In this document: positions 40,769-49,786 of the stretch, piece by piece
How positions within the stretch are numbered: the first letter of the stretch is position 1
Layout of the letters: each line of letters begins with the position of its first letter
Assembly (NCBI RefSeq): GCF_021462505.1
Contig: NZ_JAKEDV010000007.1
Span: forward strand, 1-64,000
Reading direction: 5' to 3'
DNA: 64,000 nt
Origin: Thermus brockianus
GTDB taxonomy: Bacteria > Deinococcota > Deinococci > Deinococcales > Thermaceae
The notes under the pieces: generated by a model
Seen by the model: the letters and a program-made list of their open reading frames with translations, nothing else
Told to the model about the DNA's origin: nothing
Database searches by the model: none
Position numbers and translations under genes: made by a program

Positions 40769-41590
40769 ATGCCGAGCTATCGGGAACTGGCGGAGGCCAT
40801 CCGCAAGGTCCTCCTGGAGGGGGCCGTGGCCCCGAGGAGGCAGGTTTTGTCCCTTCCTTGGGGGCAGTTTTTGGCCATGCCGGCGGCGGACGGGGAGGTG
40901 GCGGTGTGCAAGCTGGTGACGGTGGCGCCGGGGAAGGCCCCCATGGTCCAGGCGGAGGTGTGGGCCAAGCGCCTGGCCACGGGGGAGGTCTTCCACCTTC
41001 CGGGGGAGGAGCTCACCCAAAGGCGCACCGCCGCCCTTTCCCTCCTTGCCGCCAGCCTCCTTGCGCCTAGGCGGGAAGGGGCCCTCCTGGTGGTGGGGCC
41101 GGGGGCCCAAGGGGAGGCCCACCTCGAGGCCTTCGCCGAGGGCTTCCCCCTCACCCGGGTCCTGGTGCGGGGGAGGGGGCGGGAAAGGGTGTTGGCCTTT
41201 TTAGCCAAGGCCCAAGAACTGGGGCTAGAGGCTTCCGAGTGGCGGGAGGAGGAGGTCCCCGAGGACGTGGCCTTTATCGTCACCGCCACCCCAAGTCCCA
41301 CCCCCGTCCTGCCCCCCAGGGTGCCGGATGGGGTCTTCCTGGCGGCGGTGGGGAGCTATCGCCCGGAGATGCGGGAGGTGCCGGAGGCCTTGGTGGCCCA
41401 GGCCGCCCTCTACTGCGACACGGAGGACGCCCTTGTGGAGGCGGGGGAGCTTCAGGGGCTAGACCGCCCCGCAATCCCCTTGCGGGAGGCCCTTTTGGGC
41501 AGGCGCGCGGAGGGGCGGTTCGTCCTCTTCAAGAGCGTGGGCCACGCCCTCTTTGACCTGGCGGCGGTGCGGGCCTATTTGCGCCTATAG
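40769..41590 (+). CDS. ornithine cyclodeaminase/mu-crystallin family protein
   Basis: NAD(P)-dependent enzyme of the OCD/mu-crystallin superfamily, whose members include ornithine cyclodeaminase, alanine dehydrogenase and ketimine reductases. The N-terminal part has PRRQVLSLPWGQFLAMPA and CKLVTVAPGKAPMVQAEV with the substrate-binding Lys. The Rossmann domain has LLVVGPGAQGEAHLEAF and FIVTATPSPTPVL, and the C-terminus has FKSVGHALFDLAAVRAYL. 273 residues, slightly short. The usual ornithine-specific residues cannot be judged, so the reaction is open. Its last 6 bases overlap the convergent quinone oxidoreductase. Confidence 0.85.
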   Translation: MPSYRELAEAIRKVLLEGAVAPRRQVLSLPWGQFLAMPAADGEVAVCKLVTVAPGKAPMVQAEVWAKRLATGEVFHLPGEELTQRRTAALSLLAASLLAPRREGALLVVGPGAQGEAHLEAFAEGFPLTRVLVRGRGRERVLAFLAKAQELGLEASEWREEEVPEDVAFIVTATPSPTPVLPPRVPDGVFLAAVGSYRPEMREVPEALVAQAALYCDTEDALVEAGELQGLDRPAIPLREALLGRRAEGRFVLFKSVGHALFDLAAVRAYLRL

Positions 41591-42493
41591 CCGGACCACG
41601 ATTTTGCCCGTGTGCCCGCGGTCCAAGAGGGCCTGGAAGGCGGCTTCCGCTTCCGCAAAGGGGAAAACCCTGCCCACCACGGGTTTGAGCTCCTTCCCAA
41701 GCCGGGGGAGGAGAAAGCCCAAGGCCTCCTCCACGAGGGCCCTTTCCCCCATGAGGGGCGCAAGCCAAAAGCCCAGGACGGCGAGGTTTTTCCGCATGAG
41801 CCGCAAGGGGGGGATGGGCACCACCTCCCCCTCCGCCGCCCCGATGTAGACCAAGCGGCCTTGGGGCTTGAGGAGGGCGAGGCTTTCCTCTATGGCCTTG
41901 CCCCGCACTTCCAGGACGAGGTCCACCCCGCCCAAGGCCTTCACCCTTTCGGGTAGCTCCTCGTAGGTGGCGGCAAGGTCCGCCCCGAGGCGCTCAGGGA
42001 GGGCGAGCTTTTCCGGCCTCGAGGCCGCCGCTACCACCTTTAGGCCCAAGGCCCTTGCCACCTGCACCGCCGCCGTGCCCAAGGCCCCCGCCGCCGCCTG
42101 GACCAGGACGCTTTCCCCGGGCTCCACCCCCGCCCGCTTTAGGGCCAGGTAGGCGGTGAGGAAGGAGACGGGGTAGGCTGCGGCCTCCTCTGGGGAAAGC
42201 CCATCGGGCACGGGCAAAAGGGCCGCCTCCGGCACCGCCACCCGCTCCGCCAGGCCCCCTTGGCCCACCAAGGCGGCGTAGCGCCCCTTCCCCACCCGCC
42301 CCACCACCTCCATCCCCGGGATGAAGGGTGGGTGGAGCCGGGTGAGGTAGGCTCCAAGCCGCAAGAGGTGGTCGGCGAAGTTCAGGCCCACCGCCTCCAC
42401 CTGGAGGACCACCTCCCCGGGCCCCGGCTTGGGGTCTTCCACCTCCTTAAGGACCAAAGGGGCCCCTAGTTTCTCCTGCACCCAGGCTTGCAT
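41585..42493 (-). CDS. NADPH:quinone oxidoreductase / zinc-free MDR family
   Basis: Medium-chain dehydrogenase/reductase without zinc ligands. MQAWVQEKLGAPLVLKEVEDP, EVVLQVEAVGLNFADHLL (NFAD typical of QOR), FIPGMEVVGRV, then nucleotide-binding LVQAAAGALGTAAVQVARALG (AAxGxxG typical of NADPH-QOR) and GGVDLVLEVRGKAIEE. 302 residues, matching the T. thermophilus quinone oxidoreductase whose structure is known. ATG 42493 is supported by TAAACT ending 6 bases upstream. Divergent from the globin gene with 37 bases between. It probably reduces quinones or enals by one hydride. Confidence 0.92.
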   Translation of the reverse strand: MQAWVQEKLGAPLVLKEVEDPKPGPGEVVLQVEAVGLNFADHLLRLGAYLTRLHPPFIPGMEVVGRVGKGRYAALVGQGGLAERVAVPEAALLPVPDGLSPEEAAAYPVSFLTAYLALKRAGVEPGESVLVQAAAGALGTAAVQVARALGLKVVAAASRPEKLALPERLGADLAATYEELPERVKALGGVDLVLEVRGKAIEESLALLKPQGRLVYIGAAEGEVVPIPPLRLMRKNLAVLGFWLAPLMGERALVEEALGFLLPRLGKELKPVVGRVFPFAEAEAAFQALLDRGHTGKIVVRL

Positions 42494-42499
42494 GGGGGT

Positions 42500-42522
42500 A
42501 GTTTAACCTGGCTTGGTATTCT
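42500..42522. promoter_or_regulatory. divergent leaderless -10 boxes for quinone oxidoreductase and protoglobin
   Basis: Minus strand TAAACT (42505-42500) ends 6 bases before ATG 42493; plus strand TATTCT (42517-42522) ends 8 bases before ATG 42531. Each -35 zone must overlap the neighbour's start region, so the two promoters may compete. Confidence 0.55.
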
Positions 42523-42530
42523 TTAGCTGG

Positions 42531-43130
42531 ATGACGGAGAAGAACCTCGCCCGCTTTTACCAAATCGCCCAAGAGATCTGGAGCCAGCTCCCGCCCTCGG
42601 CCCGTTTCCGGCCCCTGGAGGACGGGAAGATCCTTTCCCGAAATGCCTCCCTCATGGAGGGCTGGACGGAGGACCTGGTCCAAGGCTTTTACGACACCCT
42701 CTTCGGCCACCCCGCCACCCGGAGGGTCTTCCGCGAAGGGGAGAGGCCCGCCCGGGAGAAGACCCTAAGGGACTGGTACCTGCGCACCCTCAGGGGTCCC
42801 TTTAATGGCCAGTACTTCGCCTGGCAGGCCTTGGTGGGGCTTGTTCACGTGCGCCGGGGTGTGACCAACGCCATGATGGCCGCCATGTGGAACTGGCTGG
42901 TGGAGGAAGTGGGGCGAAGGGCCCGGGAGCACCTCCCCCTGGAGGAGGCCCGGGCCTTGGAGGACGCCTGGCGCCGCTTGGCCTTCACCGTCATGGCCCT
43001 CATCGCCGAGGAGTACCTGGAGGCCTACCTCGAGGCCCTGGCCCTCGCCAAGGGCCAAGACCCCCGGGCCTTTATAGAAGAGGCCCAGGAGGCCGCGGCC
43101 CGGCTTTTGGAAAGGCTTAAGCCCGCCTAG
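42531..43130 (+). CDS. protoglobin-like heme protein (stand-alone globin sensor domain)
   Basis: 199 residues matching the protoglobin/globin-coupled-sensor globin fold without any output domain. After a short pre-A helix, [23 protein letters not shown] corresponds to helices [24 protein letters not shown] to E-F, and [22 protein letters not shown] to the F helix with the proximal His in VHVRRG. Protoglobins bind O2, CO and NO. A single-domain member beside a quinone oxidoreductase suggests gas or redox chemistry rather than a chemotaxis or cyclase sensor. The start is set by the -10 box at 42517. The 3' end overlaps the convergent sugar permease by 4 bases. Confidence 0.78.
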   Translation: MTEKNLARFYQIAQEIWSQLPPSARFRPLEDGKILSRNASLMEGWTEDLVQGFYDTLFGHPATRRVFREGERPAREKTLRDWYLRTLRGPFNGQYFAWQALVGLVHVRRGVTNAMMAAMWNWLVEEVGRRAREHLPLEEARALEDAWRRLAFTVMALIAEEYLEAYLEALALAKGQDPRAFIEEAQEAAARLLERLKPA

Positions 43131-43933
43131 CCCTTCACCGACCCGGCCAAAAGCCCCCGCAGGAAGTACCGGCCCAGGAAGATGTAGACGAGCAGCGTGG
43201 GCAAGGCGGCCAGGATGGCCCCGGCCATGGGCAGGTTCCACTTCACCGCCTCCCCCCCGGCGAGCTGCGCCAGGGCCACGGTGATGGGTTGGCTTTCCGG
43301 CCGGGTCAGGGTCACGGCGAAGAGGAACTCGTTCCAGATCTGGGTGAACTGCCAGATGGCCACCACCACGAAGGCAGGGGCGGAAAGGGGCAGGATCACG
43401 TGGCGGAACACGCCGAAGAAGCCCGCCCCGTCTATCCGGGCGGCCTCCACCAGCTCATCGGGGATTTCGCTGTAGTAGTTTTTGAAAATCAGGGTGACGA
43501 TGGGGATGCCGTAAATCACGTGCACCAGGATGAGGCCGAGGAGGGAGCCGTAGAGCCCAATGGCCTTCACGAACTGGAAAAGGGGGATGAGGATGCTCTG
43601 GTAGGGGATGAACATGCCGAAGAGCATGAGGGCGAAGAGGAGGTTGGAACCGGGAAAGGGCCACTTGGCGAGCACGTAGCCGTTCAGGGCCCCTACCATG
43701 GCGGAAAGCAGGGTGGCGGAGAGGGCCAGGACCAGGGAGTTTTGGAACTTGGGCCGGAAGGCTTCCCAAGCGATGCGGAAGCTCTCCCAGTACACGGGGT
43801 CAGGCCACTGCCAGACCGTGTCCAGGGTGATTTTGGCGGGCTCCTTGAGGGCCGTGAGAACCACCAGGTAGACGGGAAGGAGGAAAAACCCCGCCATGAG
43901 GAGGAGAAAGGCGTAGAGGAAGATCCGGCCCAT
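43127..43933 (-). CDS. sugar ABC transporter permease (MalG type)
   Basis: Second permease of a CUT1 sugar importer. Six helices with the EAA loop [32 protein letters not shown] (residues about 185-216), and the N-terminal [18 protein letters not shown] and C-terminal [14 protein letters not shown] typical of MalG homologues. 268 residues. Its ATG overlaps the stop of the MalF-type gene (TGATG). No ATPase gene is adjacent, so a shared MalK-like ATPase elsewhere must energise it. Confidence 0.93.
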   Translation of the reverse strand: MGRIFLYAFLLLMAGFFLLPVYLVVLTALKEPAKITLDTVWQWPDPVYWESFRIAWEAFRPKFQNSLVLALSATLLSAMVGALNGYVLAKWPFPGSNLLFALMLFGMFIPYQSILIPLFQFVKAIGLYGSLLGLILVHVIYGIPIVTLIFKNYYSEIPDELVEAARIDGAGFFGVFRHVILPLSAPAFVVVAIWQFTQIWNEFLFAVTLTRPESQPITVALAQLAGGEAVKWNLPMAGAILAALPTLLVYIFLGRYFLRGLLAGSVKG

Positions 43934-45042
43934 CAGCGCCGCACCTCCTTTCTGAGTTGGCTTGCCAGGTAGGGGATGACCACCACGGCCACGAGAAGGA
44001 GGAGGAGGATGCCGATGGCCGCCCCTTTGGCGAACTGGTTGCCCCGGAAGGCCAAGAGGTACATGTAGATGGCGGGCACGTCCGTGGGGGCGTAGTCCAG
44101 GCCGGCCATGGCGAAGATGAGGTCAAAGATCTTCAAGGCGATGTGGCCCAGGACGATCATGGCGGAAAGGGTGATGGGGGCAAGCAGGGGGAGGATCACG
44201 TACCGGTAGGTCTGCCAGGGGCTAGCCCCGTCCACCTTGGCGGCCTCGAGGATCTCCACCGGGATGCCCCGAAGCCCCGCCAGGTAAAGGGCCATGGTGT
44301 ACCCCGACATCTGCCACACCGCCGCCAAAATCACCCCCACCAAGGCCAGGCTAAAGCCGTGGGGTTCGGGGTAGGGGAGGAGGTGCACCCCCCGTCCCAA
44401 GGTGAAGGCCCAAAGGAGGAGCACCCCGCCCGAAAGGAGGGCAAAAAAGCGCCGCTTCCTCTCCCCTTCCCGGTGGGCCCGGTAGGCCACGTAGAGGAGC
44501 ATGAGCCCCACCGCAAGGGCGGTGTAGAAGGGGAGTTGGTTCCAGTCAAAGACCAGGACCTGCTCCCGGGTGGTGAGCCAGGGGAAGGACAAAGGGGGTA
44601 GGCCAAAGAGGGTGGGCAGGACGTTCACCCCGCCTTGGGGTTGGAGGAGCCAGCGCCAGATGGTCCCCGTGACCACGAAGGAGAGGGCCATGGGGAAAAG
44701 AAAGACCGTGCGGAAAAAGCCTTCCCCCTTGGGGCTTTGGTCCAGCGCCACCGCCAGGAGAAACCCGAGGCCCAGGCTGCCCGCCATGAAGAAGAGGTTG
44801 AAGAAGATGAGGTTCACCACGCTTTGGCGGAAGCGCACGTCCACAAAGCCGGTGAAGAGCTCCTGGTAGTTGGCGAGGCCCACGAAGTGAAGCTCGGGCC
44901 TTTGGGCCAAGGCCTGGGCGGGGTTCTTGCCCCAATCGCTCAGGGAGACGTAGAGGTTTTGCCCGATGAAGCCGTAGACGAAGATGCCCACCGCCACCAA
45001 GGAGGGAAGGAGGACCAGGAAAGCCGTGATGCGGTCGCGCAT
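43933..45042 (-). CDS. sugar ABC transporter permease (MalF type) with inserted helix pair
   Basis: First permease of the CUT1 importer. The common core has [43 protein letters not shown], and the EAA loop [29 protein letters not shown]. Compared with the usual 290-300 residues, this protein has 369: residues about 150-235 form an extra segment with two hydrophobic stretches ([17 protein letters not shown] and [18 protein letters not shown]) inside the periplasm-facing region. This may be an inserted helix hairpin. A hairpin terminator precedes it, after the binding-protein gene. Confidence 0.9.
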   Translation of the reverse strand: MRDRITAFLVLLPSLVAVGIFVYGFIGQNLYVSLSDWGKNPAQALAQRPELHFVGLANYQELFTGFVDVRFRQSVVNLIFFNLFFMAGSLGLGFLLAVALDQSPKGEGFFRTVFLFPMALSFVVTGTIWRWLLQPQGGVNVLPTLFGLPPLSFPWLTTREQVLVFDWNQLPFYTALAVGLMLLYVAYRAHREGERKRRFFALLSGGVLLLWAFTLGRGVHLLPYPEPHGFSLALVGVILAAVWQMSGYTMALYLAGLRGIPVEILEAAKVDGASPWQTYRYVILPLLAPITLSAMIVLGHIALKIFDLIFAMAGLDYAPTDVPAIYMYLLAFRGNQFAKGAAIGILLLLLVAVVVIPYLASQLRKEVRR

Positions 45043-45052
45043 GTTTCCTCGG

Positions 45053-45086
45053 GGAAAACCCCGTGGGGGACCAAGCCCCCACGGGG
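45053..45086 (-). terminator. hairpin between sugar-binding protein and permease genes
   Basis: An 11-bp perfect stem (45059-45069 with 45076-45086), 6-base loop, followed on the minus strand by TTTTCC. It lies after the binding-protein stop and before the permease, so it probably lowers permease expression relative to the binding protein. Confidence 0.75.
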
Positions 45087-45096
45087 AGAAGGGCCC

Positions 45097-46332
45097 TTAG
45101 CGGCCCAGGCCCACCTGGTCGGCGATGGCCTGGGCGGCGTTGGCCGCCGCCTGCGGGCTCTTGGTCTGGAGGAAGATCTCCATCACCGTGCCGAACTGGC
45201 TCATGAAGCTCTCGGGCGCCACGGCCCCGTGGACCAAGGAGCCCACGATGCGGTTGGACTTCCAGTCCCGCATGGCCGCCTGGCCGTAGGCGTTGTACTT
45301 GGCGGGGTCGGAGTCCAGGCGGGCGGCGATGGAGCCCTTGAGGGGGTTGAAGGTGTCCTGCCCCTCCTTGGAGCCCACGAGCCTAAGCCAGTTGAGGGCG
45401 TTTTGGCGGTTCTTGGCCCCCTTGGGCAGGCCGAAGGAGTCGGAGAGCATCATGAAGACCCCCTGGGTGCCAGGGGAGGGCGCCCAGGCGAAGTCGGTGC
45501 CGGGGCGGAGCTTCAGGGTGGTGGCCATGTAGCCCGCCGCCCAGTCGCCCATGATGTTGAAGGCGGCCTGGCCCTGGACCACCCGGTCCACCGCCTGTTG
45601 CCAGGAGAGGCCAGCGGCGTCCTTGTTGGCGCAGTCCAGCACCTTGCCGAAGGTTTCCCAGACCGCCACCGCCTTGGGGTCGGTGAACTTCAGCTTGCCG
45701 TTCCAGAGGCTATTCCAGCCGTCCGCCCCCAGCATGGCCAGGGCCACGCTTTCCCACAGGTGCTGCTGCGTCCAGTTCTCGCCCAGGGCCAAGGGGGCTT
45801 GGAGGCCTTTGCGCTTAAGGGTTTCGCAGGTGGCGAGGAACTCGGCCCAGGTCCTGGGCGGGTTCACCCCCCACTCCCTTAGCTTCGCCGGGATGTACCA
45901 CATGACGTTGGAGCGGTGGATGTTCACCGGCACGCTCCAGATGCCCCCCTTGTAGGAGATGAGGTCAATGAGCCCCTTGGGGAAGGCCTGGAGCCAGCCC
46001 TCCTGGCGGAAGAGGGAGGTGAGGTCCTCCATGCGGTTCGCCACCACCCAGGTGCCGATGAGCTCCATGCCGGCGTGGACCTGGAAGGTGTCCGGAGGGT
46101 CGCCCCCCAGCATCCGGGTCTTCAGAACCGCCTTGGCGTTGACCCCGGCCCCCCCGGTGACCGTGGCGTTGATGACCTCCACGCCCGGGTACTTCTGCTT
46201 GTAGAGCCGGATGAGGGCCTCGAGGGCCGGCCCCTCGTCCCCCGCCCACCAAGAGAAGATCTCCAGCTTGCCCGTCTGGGCCAGGGCGCTAAGCCCCAAA
46301 GCCATGCCGAGTACCCAAAGCCACTTCCTCAT
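45097..46332 (-). CDS. glucose/galactose-type ABC substrate-binding protein
   Basis: Periplasmic binding protein of a CUT1 importer. Signal peptide [19 protein letters not shown], then [63 protein letters not shown] and [13 protein letters not shown]. These agree with the T. thermophilus glucose/galactose-binding protein of known structure as I remember it, including the Trp-rich pocket. 412 residues. ATG 46332 follows GGAGG. The start overlaps the end of the ROK regulator gene by 44 bases, so regulator and transporter form one operon. Confidence 0.92.
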   Translation of the reverse strand: MRKWLWVLGMALGLSALAQTGKLEIFSWWAGDEGPALEALIRLYKQKYPGVEVINATVTGGAGVNAKAVLKTRMLGGDPPDTFQVHAGMELIGTWVVANRMEDLTSLFRQEGWLQAFPKGLIDLISYKGGIWSVPVNIHRSNVMWYIPAKLREWGVNPPRTWAEFLATCETLKRKGLQAPLALGENWTQQHLWESVALAMLGADGWNSLWNGKLKFTDPKAVAVWETFGKVLDCANKDAAGLSWQQAVDRVVQGQAAFNIMGDWAAGYMATTLKLRPGTDFAWAPSPGTQGVFMMLSDSFGLPKGAKNRQNALNWLRLVGSKEGQDTFNPLKGSIAARLDSDPAKYNAYGQAAMRDWKSNRIVGSLVHGAVAPESFMSQFGTVMEIFLQTKSPQAAANAAQAIADQVGLGR

Positions 46333-47488
46333 ACCTACCTCCATTGCGACGTGGGCTTTCCGCCCACAGGCCGCCCAACTCAAAGAAGCGCGCCAAGAAG
46401 AGGCTCGCCCCGCCCACCGCTGCCGCCAGGTGCCCGTAGGAGGAGGGTTGGACGGAAAGGGCGCGGTGGGTTTCCAAGAAGGCGTGTTCCGCCAGCGCGC
46501 GGCGCATGGGGGCTTCCAGGAAGGGGAATAGCTCCGCTGCCTTCCCCCCCACCACCACCCGGGAGGGGTCGTAGGCCACGGCCAGGTTGGCGAGGAAGCG
46601 CCCCAAAGCCTCTCCCAGGTGGGCTAGGGAACGGAGGGCTAGGGTTTCGCCCCTCTTGGCCTCCGCCAAGAGGGCCTCGAGATCCTCCGCCTCCCCACCC
46701 AAGGCCTGGTAATGCCTCAAGAGGGCCCCAAGGCCGAGCTCGGTTTCCAGGCACCCCTTGCGCCCGCAGGCGCAGGGGGCCTCCCCAGGGCCAAGCCAGT
46801 GGCCCACCTCCCCCGCAGCCCCGTTGGCCCCTCGGAGGAGGCGGCCTTCCGAAACCACCCCTACCCCGAGGCCGGTGCTAAGGACGAGGTAGGCCAGGTT
46901 GGCTTCCCCGTGGAAGAAGACCTCGGAGAGGGCAGAAGCCTTGGCGTCGTTCTCCGCTAGGGCGGGAAGGGGAAAGGAGGCCAGGTAAGGGGTTAGGTCC
47001 AGGTCCCGCCAGCCTAGGTTTGGGGCGTAGAGGAGCCTGTTCCCCACCACCACCCCGGGCAGGGTGAAGCCGAGGCCCAAGGCCCCTTCGGCTCGGGGGA
47101 AGACCTCTTCCCGAAGCCGGCGGAAGCGTTCCTCGGGCCCCGCCTCCTTGGGCTGGGCCCACTCCTTCGCCCAAAGCACCTCGCCCCGCCAGTCCAAAGC
47201 GAGGAGGACCGTGCCCTCCACCCCGATTTCGGCGCCCAGGGCGAAACGCGCCCCCGGGCGGAGGTGCAGGAGGGTGCCCGGGCGGCCCAAGGGGGGGGAG
47301 GTGAACGCCCCTTCTTGCAAAAGCCCTTCCTTGAGGAGCTCGTCCACGAGCCGGCTCACGGCGCTTTTGGCCAAACCCGTGAGCCGGGAAAGGTCAGCCC
47401 GGGTGAGGGGGCCCCGCCGCAGGTGGCCCAGGATGGCGCGGCGGTTGAGCCTGCGGATTTCCTGCGTGTCCCCTTTGCGCACCCTCAC
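46289..47488 (-). CDS. ROK-family (XylR/NagC-like) transcriptional repressor
   Basis: Sugar-responsive repressor. An N-terminal winged helix ([39 protein letters not shown]) is followed by the ROK kinase-like fold: [54 protein letters not shown] and the zinc motif [10 protein letters not shown]. About 399 residues. GTG 47488 is the first start close to the helix-turn-helix; GTG 47482 also fits. An inverted repeat similar to XylR operators lies 6 bases upstream. The gene's tail overlaps the glucose-type binding protein gene, so it probably controls that importer and itself in response to a sugar. Confidence 0.88.
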   Translation of the reverse strand: MRVRKGDTQEIRRLNRRAILGHLRRGPLTRADLSRLTGLAKSAVSRLVDELLKEGLLQEGAFTSPPLGRPGTLLHLRPGARFALGAEIGVEGTVLLALDWRGEVLWAKEWAQPKEAGPEERFRRLREEVFPRAEGALGLGFTLPGVVVGNRLLYAPNLGWRDLDLTPYLASFPLPALAENDAKASALSEVFFHGEANLAYLVLSTGLGVGVVSEGRLLRGANGAAGEVGHWLGPGEAPCACGRKGCLETELGLGALLRHYQALGGEAEDLEALLAEAKRGETLALRSLAHLGEALGRFLANLAVAYDPSRVVVGGKAAELFPFLEAPMRRALAEHAFLETHRALSVQPSSYGHLAAAVGGASLFLARFFELGGLWAESPRRNGGRYEEVALGTRHGFGA

Positions 47489-47493
47489 CCCCT

Positions 47494-47514
47494 TTAGTTC
47501 GTTCTCAGGACTAA
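47494..47514. promoter_or_regulatory. candidate ROK/XylR-type operator
   Basis: TTAGTTC (47494-47500) and GGACTAA (47508-47514) form an inverted repeat (6 of 7 positions) with a 7-base spacer, very like XylR operators of the TTAGTTTGT type. It lies directly upstream of the ROK gene start (47488, minus strand), suited to autorepression of the regulator-transporter operon. Confidence 0.6.
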
Positions 47515-47612
47515 GTAAACCACCCTCCCCGTTCTTCGTCAAGCCCTTGTCAGCAGGGGCAAAGCGCCATAGCCTAAGGGCATGGCCCGCTAGGGCCTCA
47601 AAGCCAGGTCCG

Positions 47613-47750
47613 TTGCCCTGGTGCCTGGGCGCGTAGTCCAGGCTTAAAGTGGGGAAGTCCGGTGCAAGTCCGGCGCTGTCCCGCAACGGTAACCGGCCAA
47701 GCTACGGGGCTTTCTTCGCAGGCCGGAAGCCCGAATACCTGCCAGGGCCG
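47613..47750 (+). ncRNA. cobalamin (B12) riboswitch aptamer
   Basis: Contains GGTGCC (47620-47625), GGGGAAGTCCGGTGCAAGTC (47652-47671), CTGTCCCGCAACGGTAA (47676-47692) and the B12 box AGCCCGAATACCTGCC (47728-47743). P1 is GCCCTGG (47615-47621) paired with CCAGGGC (47742-47748). It is upstream of btuFCD, as expected for a B12-repressed importer. A possible promoter is TTGTCA (47547-47552) with TAGCCT (47570-47575), 17 bases apart. Confidence 0.95.
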
Positions 47751-47814
47751 TCCGCCTTTCCCCATGGCGGGCACCTCACGCGGATGGGGGGTTGGGGGCT
47801 TCCTGAGCTTTTCC

Positions 47815-47898
47815 CGCCCCTGCCGCTTTCGGCAGGGGCGTTGCCCTACCTCCCCCGGGCCCGGTGCGCCTGGCCCTAGCGGTCTAAAGGGAGGTGGG
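47815..47898 (+). promoter_or_regulatory. riboswitch expression platform: hairpin and SD-sequestering helix
   Basis: An 11-bp hairpin (47815-47825 with 47830-47840, loop CTTT) is followed by CCTACCTCCC (47845-47854), which pairs over 10 positions (one G-U) with GGGAGGTGGG (47889-47898), the ribosome site of btuF. The hairpin has only a weak T-run, so control of translation seems more likely than termination. Confidence 0.6.
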
Positions 47899-47899
47899 T

Positions 47900-48754
47900 A
47901 TGAGGAAGCTTGTGGCGTTCTTCTCGGTCCTATTGGCCTTGGCCTTCGCCTTTCCCGTCACCCTCACGGACGACCTGGGCCGCCAGGTCACGCTCAAAGC
48001 CCCACCCAAGCGCATCGTTTCCATGTTGCCCTCGGTGACGGAAACGGTGTGCGCCCTCGGGGCTTGCGACCGCCTGGTGGCCACGGACGACTACTCCGAC
48101 TGGCCGGAGAGCGTGAAGCGCCTGCCCAAGGCTGGGGGGCTTTACAACCCAAACCCCGAGCTCATCGTTTCCCTTAAGCCGGACCTGGTCCTGGTTTCCC
48201 GCTACGGGAGGCTTTACGAAACCTTAGAGCGGGCGGGGCTTACCGTGTTCGTGGTGCGGACGGAAACCTACGAGGACATCTTCAAGACCGTGCGCACCCT
48301 GGCCCAGCTCTTGGGGCTTCCCTCCCAGGGGGAGAGGCTGGTGGCCCAGATCCAGCGGGAGGTTTATGGGGAGGAGGTCCGGGCGGCCAAGGCCAAGGCC
48401 AGGCCCCGGGTTTACTACGAGATTGACCCCACCCCCTACACCGTGGGACCCGAGAGCTTCATCGGGGTCCTCATCCAGAAGGCCCGGGGGGTGAACATCG
48501 TCCCCAAGGAGCTTGGGCTTTTCCCCAAGATCGCCCCCGAATTCGTGGTGGAGAAGAACCCCGAGGTCATCGTGGCCACCTACCCGGGTGCCCGGGAAAC
48601 CATCCAGAGCCGGCCCGGCTGGAACCGGGTGAGGGCGGTCCAGACGGGGAGGATCTGCGTCTTTACCGGGGGCGAGGATAGCCTCCTTTCCCGCCCTGGT
48701 CCCCGGGTGGCCCAGGGCCTGAAGCTACTCGTGGACTGCTTCCACGGGCGTTAG
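47900..48754 (+). CDS. btuF: cobalamin ABC transporter substrate-binding protein
   Basis: Periplasmic B12 receptor of the TroA/helical-backbone type. Signal peptide MRKLVAFFSVLLALAFAFP, then VTLTDDLGRQVTLKAPPKRIVSMLPSVTE, a family hallmark, and ALGACDRLVATDDYSDWP, PELIVSLKPDLVLVS, and a C-terminal EVIVATYPGARETI region. 284 residues. ATG 47900 is fixed by GGGAGGT, the site covered by the riboswitch helix. B12 specificity rests on the riboswitch and on linkage with BtuC and BtuD. Confidence 0.93.
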   Translation: MRKLVAFFSVLLALAFAFPVTLTDDLGRQVTLKAPPKRIVSMLPSVTETVCALGACDRLVATDDYSDWPESVKRLPKAGGLYNPNPELIVSLKPDLVLVSRYGRLYETLERAGLTVFVVRTETYEDIFKTVRTLAQLLGLPSQGERLVAQIQREVYGEEVRAAKAKARPRVYYEIDPTPYTVGPESFIGVLIQKARGVNIVPKELGLFPKIAPEFVVEKNPEVIVATYPGARETIQSRPGWNRVRAVQTGRICVFTGGEDSLLSRPGPRVAQGLKLLVDCFHGR

Positions 48755-48757
48755 GCC

Positions 48758-49786
48758 ATGACCCTCTCCTTGCCCCTTGCCCTCCGGCGAAGCCTCGTCT
48801 TCGCCTGGCTCCTCGCCCTTTTGGCCTTGGCCTTGGTCCTGGGGCTCGCCTTGGGGGCGGTGGCGGTGCCCCCAGGGGAGGTGGTGCGGGCCCTTTTGGG
48901 CCTCGAGGCCAACCCCATCGTCACCGAGCTCCGCCTTCCCCGGGTCCTCGGGGGGATGCTGGTGGGGGCGGCCTTGGGGGTGGCGGGGGCTGCCTTCCAG
49001 GGGCTTTTCCGCAACCCTTTGGCCGACCCCTACCTCATGGGGGCCGCCTCGGGGGCGGCCTTTGGCGTGACCCTCTTGGCCGTCCTCCTTGGGGGGCTTT
49101 CCCCCGCCTTCGCCCAGCACGTCGTCTTCCAGGGCCTCCCCCTTTCCGCCACCCTCTTTGGCTTCCTCGGGGCCCTCTTCGCCACCCTCCTCACCCTGGT
49201 CCTCGCCGGCGGGGTGGCGAGGACAGGGGAGTTGGTCCTGGCGGGGGTGGTGGTGGGGAGCGTGCTCACGGGGCTTACCACCTACCTCATGCTCCAGGAC
49301 GCCGACCGGGTGCGGGCAGTCTTCGCCTATACCCTGGGGAACCTGGCCTTCCTGGGGTGGCCCTCGGTGAAGGCGCTGGCCCTTTTCCTCCTCCTTGCCC
49401 TGCCCCCCCTTCTCCTCCTGGGCCGGGTGCTGAATGCCTTGCAACTGGGGGAGGAGGTGGCGCAAAGCCTGGGGCTTCCCCTAAGCACCCTAAAGCTCCT
49501 CCTCCTCGCCGCAGCGAGCCTCCTCACCGCCGCCAGCGTGGCCCAGGCGGGGATCATCGGCTTCGTGGGGCTTGTCACCCCGCACGCCCTGAGGCGCCTT
49601 TTGGGGGAGGACTACCGGGTCCTCCTCCCGGCGAGCGCCCTGGGCGGAGCTGCCCTTCTGGCCCTGGCCGACCTCCTCGCCCGCACCCTCACGCGGCCCG
49701 CCGAGCTACCCGTGGGCGTGGTCACCACCCTTTTAGGAGGGCCCTTCTTCCTCTACCTCCTTTGGAGGCGCCGTGGACGGGCTTGA
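48758..49786 (+). CDS. btuC: cobalamin ABC transporter permease
   Basis: FecCD-family permease of ten helices. Conserved parts: LRLPRVLGGMLVGAALGVAGAAFQGLFRNPLADPYLMG, the GAASGAAFG motif, and GIIGFVGLVTPHALRRLLGEDYR, the coupling region that touches BtuD. 342 residues, normal. Starts 3 bases after btuF and overlaps btuD by 14 bases. Confidence 0.94.
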   Translation: MTLSLPLALRRSLVFAWLLALLALALVLGLALGAVAVPPGEVVRALLGLEANPIVTELRLPRVLGGMLVGAALGVAGAAFQGLFRNPLADPYLMGAASGAAFGVTLLAVLLGGLSPAFAQHVVFQGLPLSATLFGFLGALFATLLTLVLAGGVARTGELVLAGVVVGSVLTGLTTYLMLQDADRVRAVFAYTLGNLAFLGWPSVKALALFLLLALPPLLLLGRVLNALQLGEEVAQSLGLPLSTLKLLLLAAASLLTAASVAQAGIIGFVGLVTPHALRRLLGEDYRVLLPASALGGAALLALADLLARTLTRPAELPVGVVTTLLGGPFFLYLLWRRRGRA

